A stretch of 64,000 nucleotides of DNA, taken from Prostheceraeus crozeri (Eukaryota > Platyhelminthes > Polycladida > Euryleptidae). The notes beneath the pieces are model-generated. The model made no database searches. It had not been told where the DNA came from and worked only from the letters and a program-made list of their open reading frames with translations. Below are positions 31,776 to 43,077 of the stretch, in pieces (the first letter of the stretch is position 1; the number at the start of each line of letters is the position of its first letter). The position numbers and the translations under genes are program-made. The stretch is from NCBI GenBank assembly GCA_907163375.1, contig CAJQUW010008996.1:191001-255000 (forward strand). Reading direction: 5' to 3'.

Positions 31776-32640
31776 TAGACTACGAAGCTGTCACAAAGAA
31801 GAGTTCAAAATTTATATCGAGTGGTTCTATCTCATCTGATTCAACTGGAAAAAGAAAAAGAAAAGAAGTGGAAAGATGCGGCTACGATGAAGCTGACACT
31901 GGTACCAGATATGAGGAACCTGAACTGGTTTCACACAAAAAAAATTTAAATTGAAAAGATGTGATGCCATGACGAATTCGTCAGCGTCAACTCTACAACA
32001 GTTACCTACTCCTCCATCTGCAAGACTGTATGAAGATGAATCGAGGTCGTTCAATAATCAGGACATGACGCCTTCATCTCCACTTGTAAGCAACTGGGAA
32101 GTCATGGATCGATTATTAGGCACGCCACAGTCTAGCAGCTCACATCATGCTCCTGTCAATGAAGTGTCAAAGCCGCTGTGTACCGATACGACTTCTTCAA
32201 GATTAAGTGAATTGAACACGTCACAATCTACCGTCACTGTAGGGCCCACCTGTCATTGCTGCCATCAAGAAAGTTGGAAAAAGGAAATTCTTAGAATCCT
32301 TCTGAGAATTGAAGATAACATCAGGCATGGTCACGTATTCAATGACGGTATTTCAGATGAACAGCCTCAAATCGAACTAATCCAGTTTCCGAAAACTTCA
32401 GATGAAGTCATCAAATTCTTCGATGGAATGCGAGATAATGAAGCTGAACGATTGAAAGTGCTGAAATGCGTCAGCAATGAAGTCTCAAGGAAATTAAAGA
32501 AGTCGATCTCTAAGATTATTTTGCGCATTGCACCTCCCGCCGCTTGGTGCGCTTTCTCCAAAAATGGACAACGGGGAAAGCATTCCGCAACGGACATCGG
32601 TCTCCCTACGTTCGTCATTGACTGCCTGAGATTCACCAAG
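31776..32640 (+). pseudogene. CMC partner gene, DUF4806 exon(s)
   Basis: Opens after the acceptor at 31775 with a Ser/Lys-rich linker (TGKRKRKEVERC). A frame change falls in the A run near 31938-31945. The frame from 31951 continues with a Ser/Thr-rich region and a CHCCHQE zinc-like cluster, then the DUF4806 core: IQFPKTSDEVIKFFDGMRDN, LKCVSNEVSRKL, and ATDIGLPTFVIDCLRFTK. It ends at ACCAAG/GTATGT, a strong donor in phase 0. DUF4806 proteins accompany EnSpm-like transposases in animals; their role is not established. Confidence 0.72.
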
Positions 32641-33167
32641 GTATGTAATACTTCAGTATTAAAAAGGCTTGATTCTACTTTAATGATGTTGGACACTGAA
32701 ATGTTTTATGCCACCCTACGAATATGATATATACGAGTATAGATGTGAAAAATTATTATTTTGCATTTTGGTCCTTACGTATTATCGTATGCACATATAG
32801 GTCAGTGAACTGAGAAGGTCCTGGGTCAACTCAACCAAATAGTATTATCTGAATATGCCAATATTCATACGAACCTCCTTTTGCTTTTGTCGTGATAATC
32901 TCATTATTTTTACTAAGGTATAGACAGAAATGATGTCATAATTCAAGATGATAGATTTTTCGTGAAATAAACAAGGCGTGTACTAAGGTAGTAGATAAAA
33001 ATAGCTTGTTTTCACCAATTACGTAGATAAATGGATTATACCCGTAGGAAAATCCTTTAAAAAAGACACCGGTTGGACTACCAAATTATTAAAATTTATT
33101 CCTGACGAAAAAGTAAGCAGGGTGATGCGAAGACTCTGGTCACACTCTTAGGGCAAAACGGTTACTA
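32641..33167. other. Inferred intron, before the IS630 insertion
   Basis: No open frame or repeat recognised between the donor at 32641 and the TA target of the next element. Confidence 0.45.
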
Positions 33168-35935
33168 CAGTATTTGGAAATCAATTTCAGACAACAAAGA
33201 CTTCTATTTCGACAACAACGACTTCAATTTCGACAACAAATACCTAGAGCTATTTCGACAAAAAATACTTCTATTTCGACAACAAAGACTTCAATTTCGA
33301 CACTTTTTTCCTAAATGTATTAAGTGAAAAAATGGCAACCATGAATGAAATAGTAACATCAATTCACCCATTAAATTGCGTGTATAATGTCAGAGATATC
33401 AAATTAACTCATTCCTTCAAAGTACGATATCAATAAAATTCTTCTTAATCTTGATAGATTGTCGAGCGCGATTACCGCTCATTGTAACTCGCCGAGTGGT
33501 GACCACCTGATTCAATAGAATGGAGGTTGTTGAGGACGGATAGATTCATGCTACTGTAAGTTCTCGTCACCTGTGTTTTCGTCACTTCGCAATTCACAAC
33601 TCCAACACCGACTACTTACAGGCCGTAATAATGAAACCTGCTAGTTCAGTGTTAAGGGAGTTTGTTTTCATTGTGACTCATTGTCTTTTACTTTATTCAA
33701 AAAAATAATAGGGTTACTAAGAATTATATCAAAAAATCGATCGAAATAATTTCGATTTCAAATAACGGGACCTGATTTTTGGAATAAAAACAAATGTCAA
33801 TTTTATGATTGTAGTATCTCTTCAGCAAACTATAAAAACACTCTTGTAATCGACAAGTTGTCGGTAAAAACAAGGCTTTTCTATGTCTTACTCACATGTC
33901 ATTTTTTGCGAGGCAGTCAGGCACAAACGAGTAGCAGTGATTGTCCCAACCAACACACTTGTCAACGGTGTCAGCTTCAAGTGATTGATTTGCAGCCGCC
34001 CGTAGAATGTCCATCCGATGACTTGATATTGTGATCCCGCGCTGACGAGCTGCATTGGTATCATAGAGTTCCTCTCGCCTTGCTTCCAAATTTTCCTTGA
34101 TACATGCTTTGAATGCTGAGAAACATTCTTCAATAGCATTCAGAAATGGTGAGTATGGAGGCAGCTTGCGAACTGTCAGACCGAGTTCTGAACACTTTCT
34201 TTAGGCTTCTCCGTGACAGGGTGCATTATCAAGTAAAATTACACTGTGATCAAGAAGTTTAGGAGACAGATTCTGAAATTGAAAATGAATTTGCTGAAAT
34301 TGTCTCCTTAGTCACTGAATTGGAATGTAGTTCGCAGTGTACCATGCCACGCAAAGGTGAAATGCTCATCAGATTCTTCACTCCAGTTCCCGCGACCCTA
34401 CATACACATTTCACTCCTCTCTGATTTCTTCCATTGTTCCGCAGGGTGTAAATGCCGACGGAAGTCTCAGCGGTGTAGATAATTTCTAAGCCCCGCGGCC
34501 GCACTTCTTGCATCAACCACATTGCATATTGATGCCTACCCTCCTTGATGTCCTGTCGATTTCTTTCATTAGGCTGAGGCCAGCAACGTTTTAAAGTATA
34601 ATGCAGTCCATCGACATGCTTCGCCAAGCAGGAATCTGTAACGTGCACCTCTGACTCACTAAAGAATCCACGCATTCGAGAGTTCAACGCTCTTATATGC
34701 TAGGCTCCTCAGAAATTATATCCTCACAAAATGATGTCATTGTCGTAGTAATCTTCTGATAACGCCTTCCGCCTTTGTTTCGGGAATAGGCTGGAGTTCC
34801 CCTCTTCACCAGACTATATGCAGTGGACCGCTTCATTCCTAATAGCCTTCCAACCTTCACAAAGTCTTCCTCCGCATGATAAGCATCTAACACCTTTTTC
34901 CGTATATCTTCGGTGGTCTTATTGTATGCACCTCTTTCATTTGATGAATTTTCGATGTTAGATAGGCTACTTGAATCTTCCGAAGACATGATGTAAACTA
35001 TTCCTAAATTAGACCGTCACACGCAATGAGTCATGAACAAATGGACTCAATGATCAATTTTCAATGATCAGTGAGATTAGATCTTCATGTTTCAAATATT
35101 CAGATCAGATTTCCAGATATTCAAATAGATCAGAATTTGAAATTTTTGAATCATAGTAAGATTCCAAAGATATGTGAAATGATCCTAGGATCAACTTAGC
35201 AAATTTCTATTTGCATCTTTGAGTACTCTCGGAAGTATTTTTGTATTATTCATAACTATGCATAATACTCGTACCACCATAGCACCATAGGACAATTCGT
35301 CGTGGTCAATTCCCTCAGACCATAGTGCATTTAAATATCTCTACAAAAGGGCGATATGTAGGTTTATCCACTACATGCAATGTAAAATATGTCAGTACGG
35401 CAATATCACACATGAGGTGTACTTTTTCATACATGTATTCGTATTTACAACCTGTCGAAAAATTTACAAAAAGAAACACACTATCTCTCGAAGTTTGCAT
35501 TGATAAAACTGCTGCATGCTTTGTAAAACCGTCAACTTCATAAGCTTGCTGCCATTCAAAATCGGTTGCATAACACTCTAAATGTGCCCTTTCCTTTTCT
35601 AAGTTCTACCACGTCATGCGTATAATGGTAATTCACTATATGAGACTTGTATTTTTACATATAGCGTATTTTATTGATACCGTACTTTGAAGGAATGAGT
35701 TAATTTGATATCTCTGACATTATACACGCAATTTAATGGGTGAATTGATATTACTATTTCATTCATGGTTGCCATTTTTTCACTTAATACATTTAGGAAA
35801 AAAGTGTCGAAATTGAAGTCTTTGTTGTCGAAATAGAAGTATTTTTTGTCGAAATAGAGGTATTTGTTGTCGAAATTGAAGTCGTTATTGTCGAAATAGA
35901 AGTCTTTGTTGTCTGAAATTGATTTCCAAATACTG
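33168..35935 (-). mobile_element. IS630/Tc1-mariner element with 270-bp inverted repeats
   Basis: TA lies at 33166-33167 and 35936-35937, and both ends read CAGTATTTGGAAATCAATTT. Inverted repeats are 33168-33441 and about 35662-35935, each with several GTCGAAAT direct repeats, the IR/DR layout known from some Tc1 relatives. Confidence 0.93.
33892..34989 (-). pseudogene. IS630-type transposase, frame-broken
   Basis: The N-terminus (ATG 34989) has a helix-turn-helix (DFVKVGRLLGMKRSTAYSLV). The core gives LHYTLKRCWPQP and a first acidic site that reads YTAETSVGIYTLR, so the expected Asp is Ala. LLDNAPCHGEA (second Asp) and LPPYSPFLNAIEECFS (Glu) lie at about 34125-34240. Several frame changes and a stop after HGEA split it. 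In living relatives it is a DDE cut-and-paste enzyme at TA. Confidence 0.88.
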
Positions 35936-35937
35936 TA

Positions 35938-37233
35938 GTTTCTTGAGAATGATCTTAACTCCACAAAAACTTCCTAATCAATTGTTTCACGACCGTTTAA
36001 TTCAAAATTAATCTGCCAACGTTTCGCAATCGCCTTTGTCGAGACAGGAGACCAGTTACCACGTCGACAGATTTATTTTAAATCAGTCGTGAAATAATTT
36101 TTCTTTTGATTAGGAATACATAAACCGAATGATGACCTTAACGACTACTCTAAGCCGTATCAACCATAATTACAATACTTCACTCATTTAAAGTTTGTCA
36201 AAATAAATAAAGTGAAGTGATATAGATGAGGACAAGTCAAAAGCCACGCAAGTAGCATTATCGGTTTCTGATTTTCCTTACAAATAATATGCTCTATATA
36301 TATTTCTTAAGTTTAGGCTTGTTAAAGGTCTAAAAAAAGGGGAATAATAGGTCTTTTAAATATTTTTTTTGTGATATCTGCAAGAAGAGCATTTTTCATG
36401 GTTATTTTTCTGACGAACAGCTAAAGTAACCCATATAGATGTTAAAGCTAGTGGTTGTTCGTTAATAAGCATCCCCAGGAATGCCCTTTGAATTGTCTGG
36501 TAAACGCATATACTATTAATATCATCATTAACATGCTTATTTTAGAGTGGAGGCGTGTCCACCCTACCGGAGCCATAATTTTCGTGCCCATGTAAAATCT
36601 TCATTTTTCGCGACAATCCATTTGAAATAGTAGAAGTATAGTTGATGGCCAAATGGGTTTATTAGTGGCCAATGTCTCCGAGAGTGTGATGATTTTTTTA
36701 AGAAATCCCTTCATTTATGTTTAATGATTGTGTCCATTTGCATGTAAGTCATTTTTGTGTAAAATTCAGCCATATATTGCTTATATCATTATCTTATATG
36801 TGCGTTTTGCTAGAAGACCATATATGCTAGCTGATTACTTTTCGAGCTTGACTTGTTGACTTATGCGGGCAATTCGGTATTAGGATTTATTCAATATGAC
36901 AGTAATCATTATCTTCACGGGTAAGTGCCGCCTTATTTCATAACTGAATATTGCCCGTAACCTCAGTGGTAACGTTGAATACAATGAAAGTCATTCATTG
37001 TAAGGTCATGTCGTGTTGGAGATGAATGTGCAACGCTCTTTGTAAGACAGCAGCAGTCATTTCAACAACCAATTAAAGCATTGAATCTATTAGCAATTTG
37101 CATGCCACAATTTTTGCCTTTATTTTCTTATGTGGATACGAAACTTCATGCAATTCGAGTAATTATTTCATGAGTCAGTGTCATTTGTAAGCTATGTCCG
37201 TACATATTTCATAAATAACTGAGAACGTCTCTG
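35938..37233. other. Inferred intron, unassigned
   Basis: A motif GCGAAACGTTGGC (minus strand, about 36020-36035) beside GTCTCGACAAAGGCGATT resembles the ends of Penelope-like elements. Otherwise nothing recognised. Confidence 0.35.
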
Positions 37234-37943
37234 TTAACCCTTTCCGTGCCGAATTTTATTTTGCTAATCTGCTAATCTGTGCGTATTTATTTTTCTACTC
37301 TTCCATTAATTTAAAAGCAGAAAACGAGTGTTTAAATATAACAATGATAAATTTGCTATTACAAAACGGAACGAAATACAAAATGTCGTCATAATCAATA
37401 GGTATTCAGCGGAATTTCACACATGTATGGTACTTAGTAAAGCATTGGCCAGGATGAAGGGCCGGCTCGTCGGTCGCTTTCCAGTCTTTCAATCTTGATC
37501 GCGGAGGAAGCTCTACGTTTCTTATCTTTTCGTCGGCGTATCGATTCACTTCGTCAACAATATATTGAATGATTTCATCCGTGAAAAACAGATAGAAATA
37601 ATCAATAGCTCTATCACAATTCTCAACATGCCTAGGTCCGCTCGGGTCCTGTGAGATATAACGTAAAAGCCTTGGACCTCTGTCCTGAAGTTTTACGTCT
37701 GTCCAATCGTCCGTTGAAGTAAGATCACGAGAAGAAGCGGCAGATGCAGTTCTAACCGATGGCAAATGCAATGTCTGAGTCTTCACCAGATGAAGCTCCA
37801 TCATTATTACATGTACATGTAGAGTTGTCGATGTCAGAGTCGTCGAGATCTGAGTCGTCGATTTCAGATTCAACTGAATCTGATTCAGTCTGAGCTGCTA
37901 ATATCAACTCCATTGCCGCCTGTGAGGTTAGACGACGAGGCAT
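37234..37943 (-). pseudogene. piggyBac transposase N-terminal remnant
   Basis: From ATG 37943: MPRRLTSQAAMELILAAQ and a long acidic Asp/Ser stretch, then in another frame DYFYLFFTDEIIQYIVDEVN and RYADEKI, the N-terminal domain typical of piggyBac transposases. A frame change lies near 37780-37870. The frame ends at 37406, before the DDE core. TTAA followed by CCCTTTCCGTGCCG at 37234-37251 is a plausible element end; the other end was not found. Confidence 0.75.
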
Positions 37944-38619
37944 GTCTATGAATAATAACAATCACCTGATGATGTCCCTCTAGGCTGCACTCGAAGCTCA
38001 CAATCGATTCTTATTTGCCCATCACTGTTTCGCAATGACCTTGAAGACGTTCAACGAAAATAACATCACAGCATGTATCGATGTGCGTCATACGCGTGCA
38101 GCACTCACAGTTATCTCCTTTGATCGATGCAAAAGCAAGCAGTGTCTCAGCGATCGGTTGTATAAAAAAAGAACAAATTGACTTTAAGAAAAATATTGAA
38201 AATTGCAGGGCGGATATATCCGCCTACGGCATGGAAAGAGTCAACGAAATTCATGATAGTAACTTTCCTTGGGGCACATCCGAATTAGGAGCATTCGAGA
38301 CAATTTTGTAAGACAACCATTTTCACTTGACACCATAAAAAGTAGCAACGTTACAGGCTACAATGCAAAAAAGTTCATTTGTCTTACTACGATATTCGTT
38401 CATCATGATAGGTCGCCTAGTTGGATAACGATATGATTTTTTGGAGAATTCTGTATCCGAGCATCTGGAATTACATATAATTAATTTCTTACGATCCTCC
38501 TGAGTTATACAGGTGTAAGACACATTTGTTACGTAATTCATTTAGTTGTAACTAATTTTATCATCCCCATTCTCCATCTCTGTCTTCTTCACCAGATTAC
38601 ATTCAAAAAGAAATTCAGC
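37944..38619. other. Inferred intron, unassigned
   Basis: The left part is probably piggyBac leader. No gene or paired repeat recognised. Confidence 0.35.
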
Positions 38620-38895
38620 TTCATGAGCAGCTTTGAACAAACCTCAGAAGCAATGCGCTTAATAATGAATCCTTAGCGATCCCGTGGACCACCAGCATCA
38701 CTCACGGTGATCGAACTTTTTCTGTTGTTGCTGCAACTTGCTGGAATGAACTGCCACCTGACATTTGTTCCCTATGCAACACTGCTTATTTTAAGAAGTC
38801 CCTCAAAAGCTATTTGTTCACGAAATGTGGGACCGCTTTAAGCTTTCTTGTATAGGCGGGATATGAATATATGCATTATTATTATTATCATTTTA
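38620..38895 (+). pseudogene. 3' end of a CR1/L2-type LINE
   Basis: One frame gives TTSITHGDRTFSVVAATCWN followed by ELPPDICSL, FKKSLKSYLF, the C-terminal segment of LINE reverse transcriptase ORFs of this group, and ends in a run of ATT repeats as these LINEs often do. A 5'-truncated fragment. Confidence 0.72.
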
Positions 38896-39039
38896 TCTAC
38901 TGCTGAGGGACACCTTTGGTATATAAGCCTGTCCTCTTCCCTCATGCATTGATTTAAAAAATTGTTTTTCTGTGCATGCATTTGACTGACTCTGTTATCA
39001 TTTTACTTCAATATATTGTAAATCGATATTTCGTTTCAG

Positions 39040-39327
39040 CGTCACAAACACAAGCTGGATACCACAGACAGGATAAAGCAGGTCATGATAGCGATTGGTG
39101 ACGTTTTAAAGAGAATGCCACAACAGCAGAAACGGAAATCGAACCTGATCACTCAGATTGTTCGAGAATCCTCAACTACCCGAGCATCTCGGAGAATGAA
39201 TGAGGTCACCGACGTCACCGATTCAGTTGATGATGTGGACGGCTCGGACGACGACGAGTCAGTAGATGAAGAGCGAGCAAGAGGGGCCTGGCCTGGTACG
39301 TGTTGTGAACCAAGTCTTGCAGACTGA
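39040..39327 (+). pseudogene. Inferred last exon of the CMC partner gene
   Basis: TTTCGTTTCAG at 39029-39039 is a strong acceptor. The frame after it is phase 0, matching the donor at 32640: RHKHKLDTTDRIKQ, IAIGDVLKRMPQQQKRKS, then an acidic tail and TGA. DUF4806 domains end with a helix plus a WL/VLKxxPQR-like segment, which fits. The joining intron would be 6.4 kb and filled with later insertions. Confidence 0.5.
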
Positions 39328-39788
39328 AGGAATTGACTATTTTTTCATAATCAAAGTACATTCATAATGAAACAGATTGTAATTCATTTTTGTGATCATT
39401 CTGTTCAGGAATTACTGCTTGTAATTTTTAAATTGTTTTCTCGACAAAGTATATAACTGTGTTCATGTAAATCAGCATGTTTTGACGTTCTCTAACAATT
39501 TTTAATCCTCTATTTACTCTGAATTTACTAGGCTTCTGTTGTAGACGGAAAAACATCTAAATTTACGCAATATCTGGATTATAATAATCAAATGTAAGTG
39601 GATTAAATTACGAATATAAATCAATAATTCAGGCGGGTTTTATCGCAAAGACGACACAAGGGCGGCCTACATGTCGACTTTGCTGACGGGTTTAGGACAT
39701 CAAGTCGACTTACAGTGGTCATAGTGAGACGTAAAATAGCCGTGGACATGACGGTCACTAAAGTAACTACAGGTTTTCCCAGTCGAAA
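39328..39788. other. Unassigned DNA after the CMC exon
   Basis: Nothing recognised. The right end of the CMC element should lie in or beyond this stretch. Confidence 0.3.
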
Positions 39789-41850
39789 ATATCCATTTCT
39801 CAAATGAAAATGACCATTTCTCAAATGAAAATGTCTATTTCTCAAATGAAAATGACCTTTTCTCAATTGAAAATGACCTTTTCTCAATTGGAAATGACAC
39901 CTTCTCTCTTGAATATCTCTATCATCTCAATTGAAAATGTTTTCCCAATTCTCAATTGTAATGAATTTTTTTTTTTTTTTTTTTCTTTTTTTTAATTTTT
40001 TTTTTCTTCTTTATGCATTAGGTGTTAAAAGAATATCGTTATCGTGCAATGCAATGTCTGCTATTCAAGTGCTATGACTCCGAAAATAAACCACATTGTT
40101 GGCAATAAACACCTCGTTTATTTAGTTTAACCTCAATCGATCTAATCGTTTGCACACGACGAACACTAATAGCATAACACAACAAAAGTCAATTGCACAA
40201 AACAACCCCCCGTCATTTGCAACGTATCTCGTCGTGCCTTGTGATAGCAGCATTTCATCAGATCAATTCGTCTCCATAATTGCTGAACGACGAATTGAAC
40301 AAAAGAAGAACACAAAAGCAAGAAAAAGACAGATTCAGAACGTATCAGAATCGTATCTAGATTCGGCTTCGAGAAACGCGAAAATATTTGAATCAATAAT
40401 AGGAATAAAAACGAACAGCGATAGTAGGATTAACGAAGGATTCTATCTCACAAGACGATTATAATCGAAGCTGTAAAAAGAAGCTTACTGATCAAAGAAC
40501 TTACTTTAACGCCGATCCACATTTTCCACGATACAAAAAAAATTATAAGATGATTGTCAGTTTAAAAAAATCGAGAGATTAGCAGTGTCCACTGTTACAC
40601 ATCATCTGTTAGCATGCAAACTGTTTTGAAGAAGCTTGTCGTCCAAGCTTGAGTTTTTAAAGAAACAATGAACCAAATCCTCATGAAAGAAATACCAACT
40701 CACGGAGGACAACTCCAACCTCAGGACAAAATCAAGCATCACGCAAAAAAACCATATATAAAAAAAGAATATCTCGATGGGGGTTAACTATATAGCAAGG
40801 CTTTCCAGATCGAATGAGTCGACCAGATGAAGATCACCAATTGAAAGAGTGCGAAGGGCCATATCATTTGCAGCTTTTGATAACATTGCATCATATTGAA
40901 GTTTCTCATGTCACTTTCTTGAATTTCATACCTTTGAATGAATTTTCTAAGTTCATGAAATTTGACATTCTTACGAGACTCAAAAACTTTTCATATCAAA
41001 GTGTAACTTCATCATTGACAACAATCCTCCCCCATAAACCGGACAAGTGAACAATCAAAGCCTTCTAATCATATTCCCCAAAGTTCCCCCAATTGAAATA
41101 TATTTTTTCTTTTTCAAGAATCAATGAAGTCGTCGTTCCCAGATGTTGACAAACTAATGTACAAATAATCAGATCAAGATCTGTTACGAGCCCGCCGCAT
41201 CTACGATTCGTAACAAAGCAAACAACGGCGAGCCAACAGCGGCGGATGCCATCGTATGACTGTGCAAATTATGATCGACATCAATGTCCTTTGATCCTAA
41301 AGCGATTGACATCTGTACTAATTGTACTGTTTTGATTATGCCGTTGATTGCTGTTTATTATGTAATTGTTCTGTTTTTTTTACACGTTTTGTTTTTAAAT
41401 CTTGAATTTTTTCTTGTTTTTAAAAAAATTTTTCTTTTTTTTTTTAAATTTTAAATCAAACTTTTTATTACATTACATTAATTAAAAAAATTTATCGTTT
41501 TTCAGTTAATGTCCAAGTTAGTTCGTTTATTAATCATATAAAATAAATTATTTTCGGTCATAGATATGGAACATAAAACATATAAACGAATCACCTAATG
41601 CAAAGAGAAAAAACTTCACCTAATCAAAGAAAAAAAAAAAAAAAAAAAGTCATTTCCAAAAAAAAAAAGAGAAAATTTTCATTGATGAGAAGAAAAAATT
41701 TTTTCATTGAGAAAAGAATATTTTCAAAAAAGAAAATCATCATTCATTCAATTGAGAAAATTCATTTTCATTGAGAGATAAGAGTCATTTTTCATTTTAG
41801 AAATAATTTTTTCATGAGAAAAATTATTCATTTTGAGAGATAGTTAATTC
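39789..41850. mobile_element. Inverted-repeat element of unknown class
   Basis: The left arm (39789-40035) is a tandem array of TTTCTCAAATGAAAATGACC-like units followed by T runs and GCATTAGGTG. The right arm (about 41585-41850) is the inverted equivalent, with CACCTAATGC, A runs and CATTTTCATTGAGA units. The interior has open stretches at 40150-40464 (+), with FVSIIAERRIEQKKNTKARK faintly like the tail of a pogo-type transposase, and 40814-41050 (+), not recognised. No target duplication found. Confidence 0.55.
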
Positions 41851-42163
41851 AACTCGTCTTAAAGTCGTCCTTTTGTTTAAAGGGGATGTGACATCAGCGA
41901 AAATCGCAAATTCGTGAGGCCAAGAACAGGGCGAGGAAATTTCAAATACCCGATCAACACATCATTTAAAAGCTTTCAGCACGGAGATTACGACATAGCA
42001 ATATCAGATTCGTACCATTCATCGAAAAATAATAATAACAAAAATCACATATGACGTAATTTCGCTAATTGTGTCAACTTCTAGCTAGCCTTTGAGGTTT
42101 ATGCTGTTTTATATTGACTAGCTGTGGCGTGATATAAACCGAGCCGTAGACCGTAGGTTTCAG
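41851..42163. other. Unassigned
   Basis: No feature seen between the two inverted-repeat structures. Confidence 0.4.
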
Positions 42164-42462
42164 CAGTTACAAACTTCAACTTCATTTCGAAGCATCTTCT
42201 ATGGAGACAGACGTCTGCCAGTCAGCAAATGCTCACAACAGATGCCATCTTAGTGTGTGAAAGTTAATGCATTTGTCTTCACGATTTAGCAAAATATTTA
42301 CAGTTGAAGCAACATTTCGACTGCGTTGCTCTTGTTAAAGTTCAAAGTGATCTGATCGATATGTCACCGTGTTAAATGGGTTGAACGTTTCATGAAGAAT
42401 TTGATTAAAGATTGTAACAAGAGTCTGTTGTAGTCGGAAAGCTGCAAGATTCTCCTCACGAT
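42164..42462 (+). repeat. 300-bp inverted repeat, left arm
   Basis: Nearly identical in inverted orientation to 47956-48264; the longest stretch of about 240 bp shows only one or two differences. The inner boundary on both sides is ATCGTGAGGAGAATCTTGCA or its complement. Confidence 0.92.
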
Positions 42463-42884
42463 GAGATAGCTGATTTAGCCTTTTCACCTGTTTTATTTTT
42501 TTAATGGTGCAAGCTACCTGTTTTACCCATGTATTTTATGATGCATGATAAATATGTCAGCTACTTATCTGATATTGCATAATTTGATATCACTATCTGA
42601 ATCAGTTGATATCAAGCATCATCAACCAGTTGAGTTTGTGACACTAGTTTTGATAATCAATGGAGAAAGTAGATGATACCTTAGGTAGAAGCACCATGTT
42701 ACAGTGAATGCCGTAGTATTGATGGTTATCTATGGAATCAATCAATGCTATTTGACCACAATTTCCGTACTGATCATAGAAATTAACAATACTATAGAAA
42801 GTACTATTATCCACTTCTATGGTACTGACATTGCAAGTTGCCAGATTGAAGATTTACATAGAACACTTCCAAGGAGGTTGATAA
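42463..42884. other. Unassigned, between the left arm and the LINE
   Basis: No gene. It may be interior sequence of the inverted-repeat element. Confidence 0.4.
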
Positions 42885-43077
42885 TAATAATAATAATTGT
42901 ATATATTCTTGGAAAATGGAAATCATTTTTACAATCATGTACATGCCATACACAATTTGCAATGAAGAGACAATGTATAGTCATGGGAAGTAGACGGTAG
43001 TGAAAGTGATCGCTGAAGTAAATATCAAAGCATTGAAAGATAAAAGATAAAAGTCGACCAGCATGCATGCAAGTCAG

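Noticed and set aside
35671..35964. 97-residue open frame rich in Asp, Phe and Tyr
   Set aside because: It is the translation of the direct repeats inside the right inverted repeat of the IS630 element.
40150..40464. Confident pogo-type transposase call
   Set aside because: Only a charged tail-like stretch resembles the family; no DDE motif is present.
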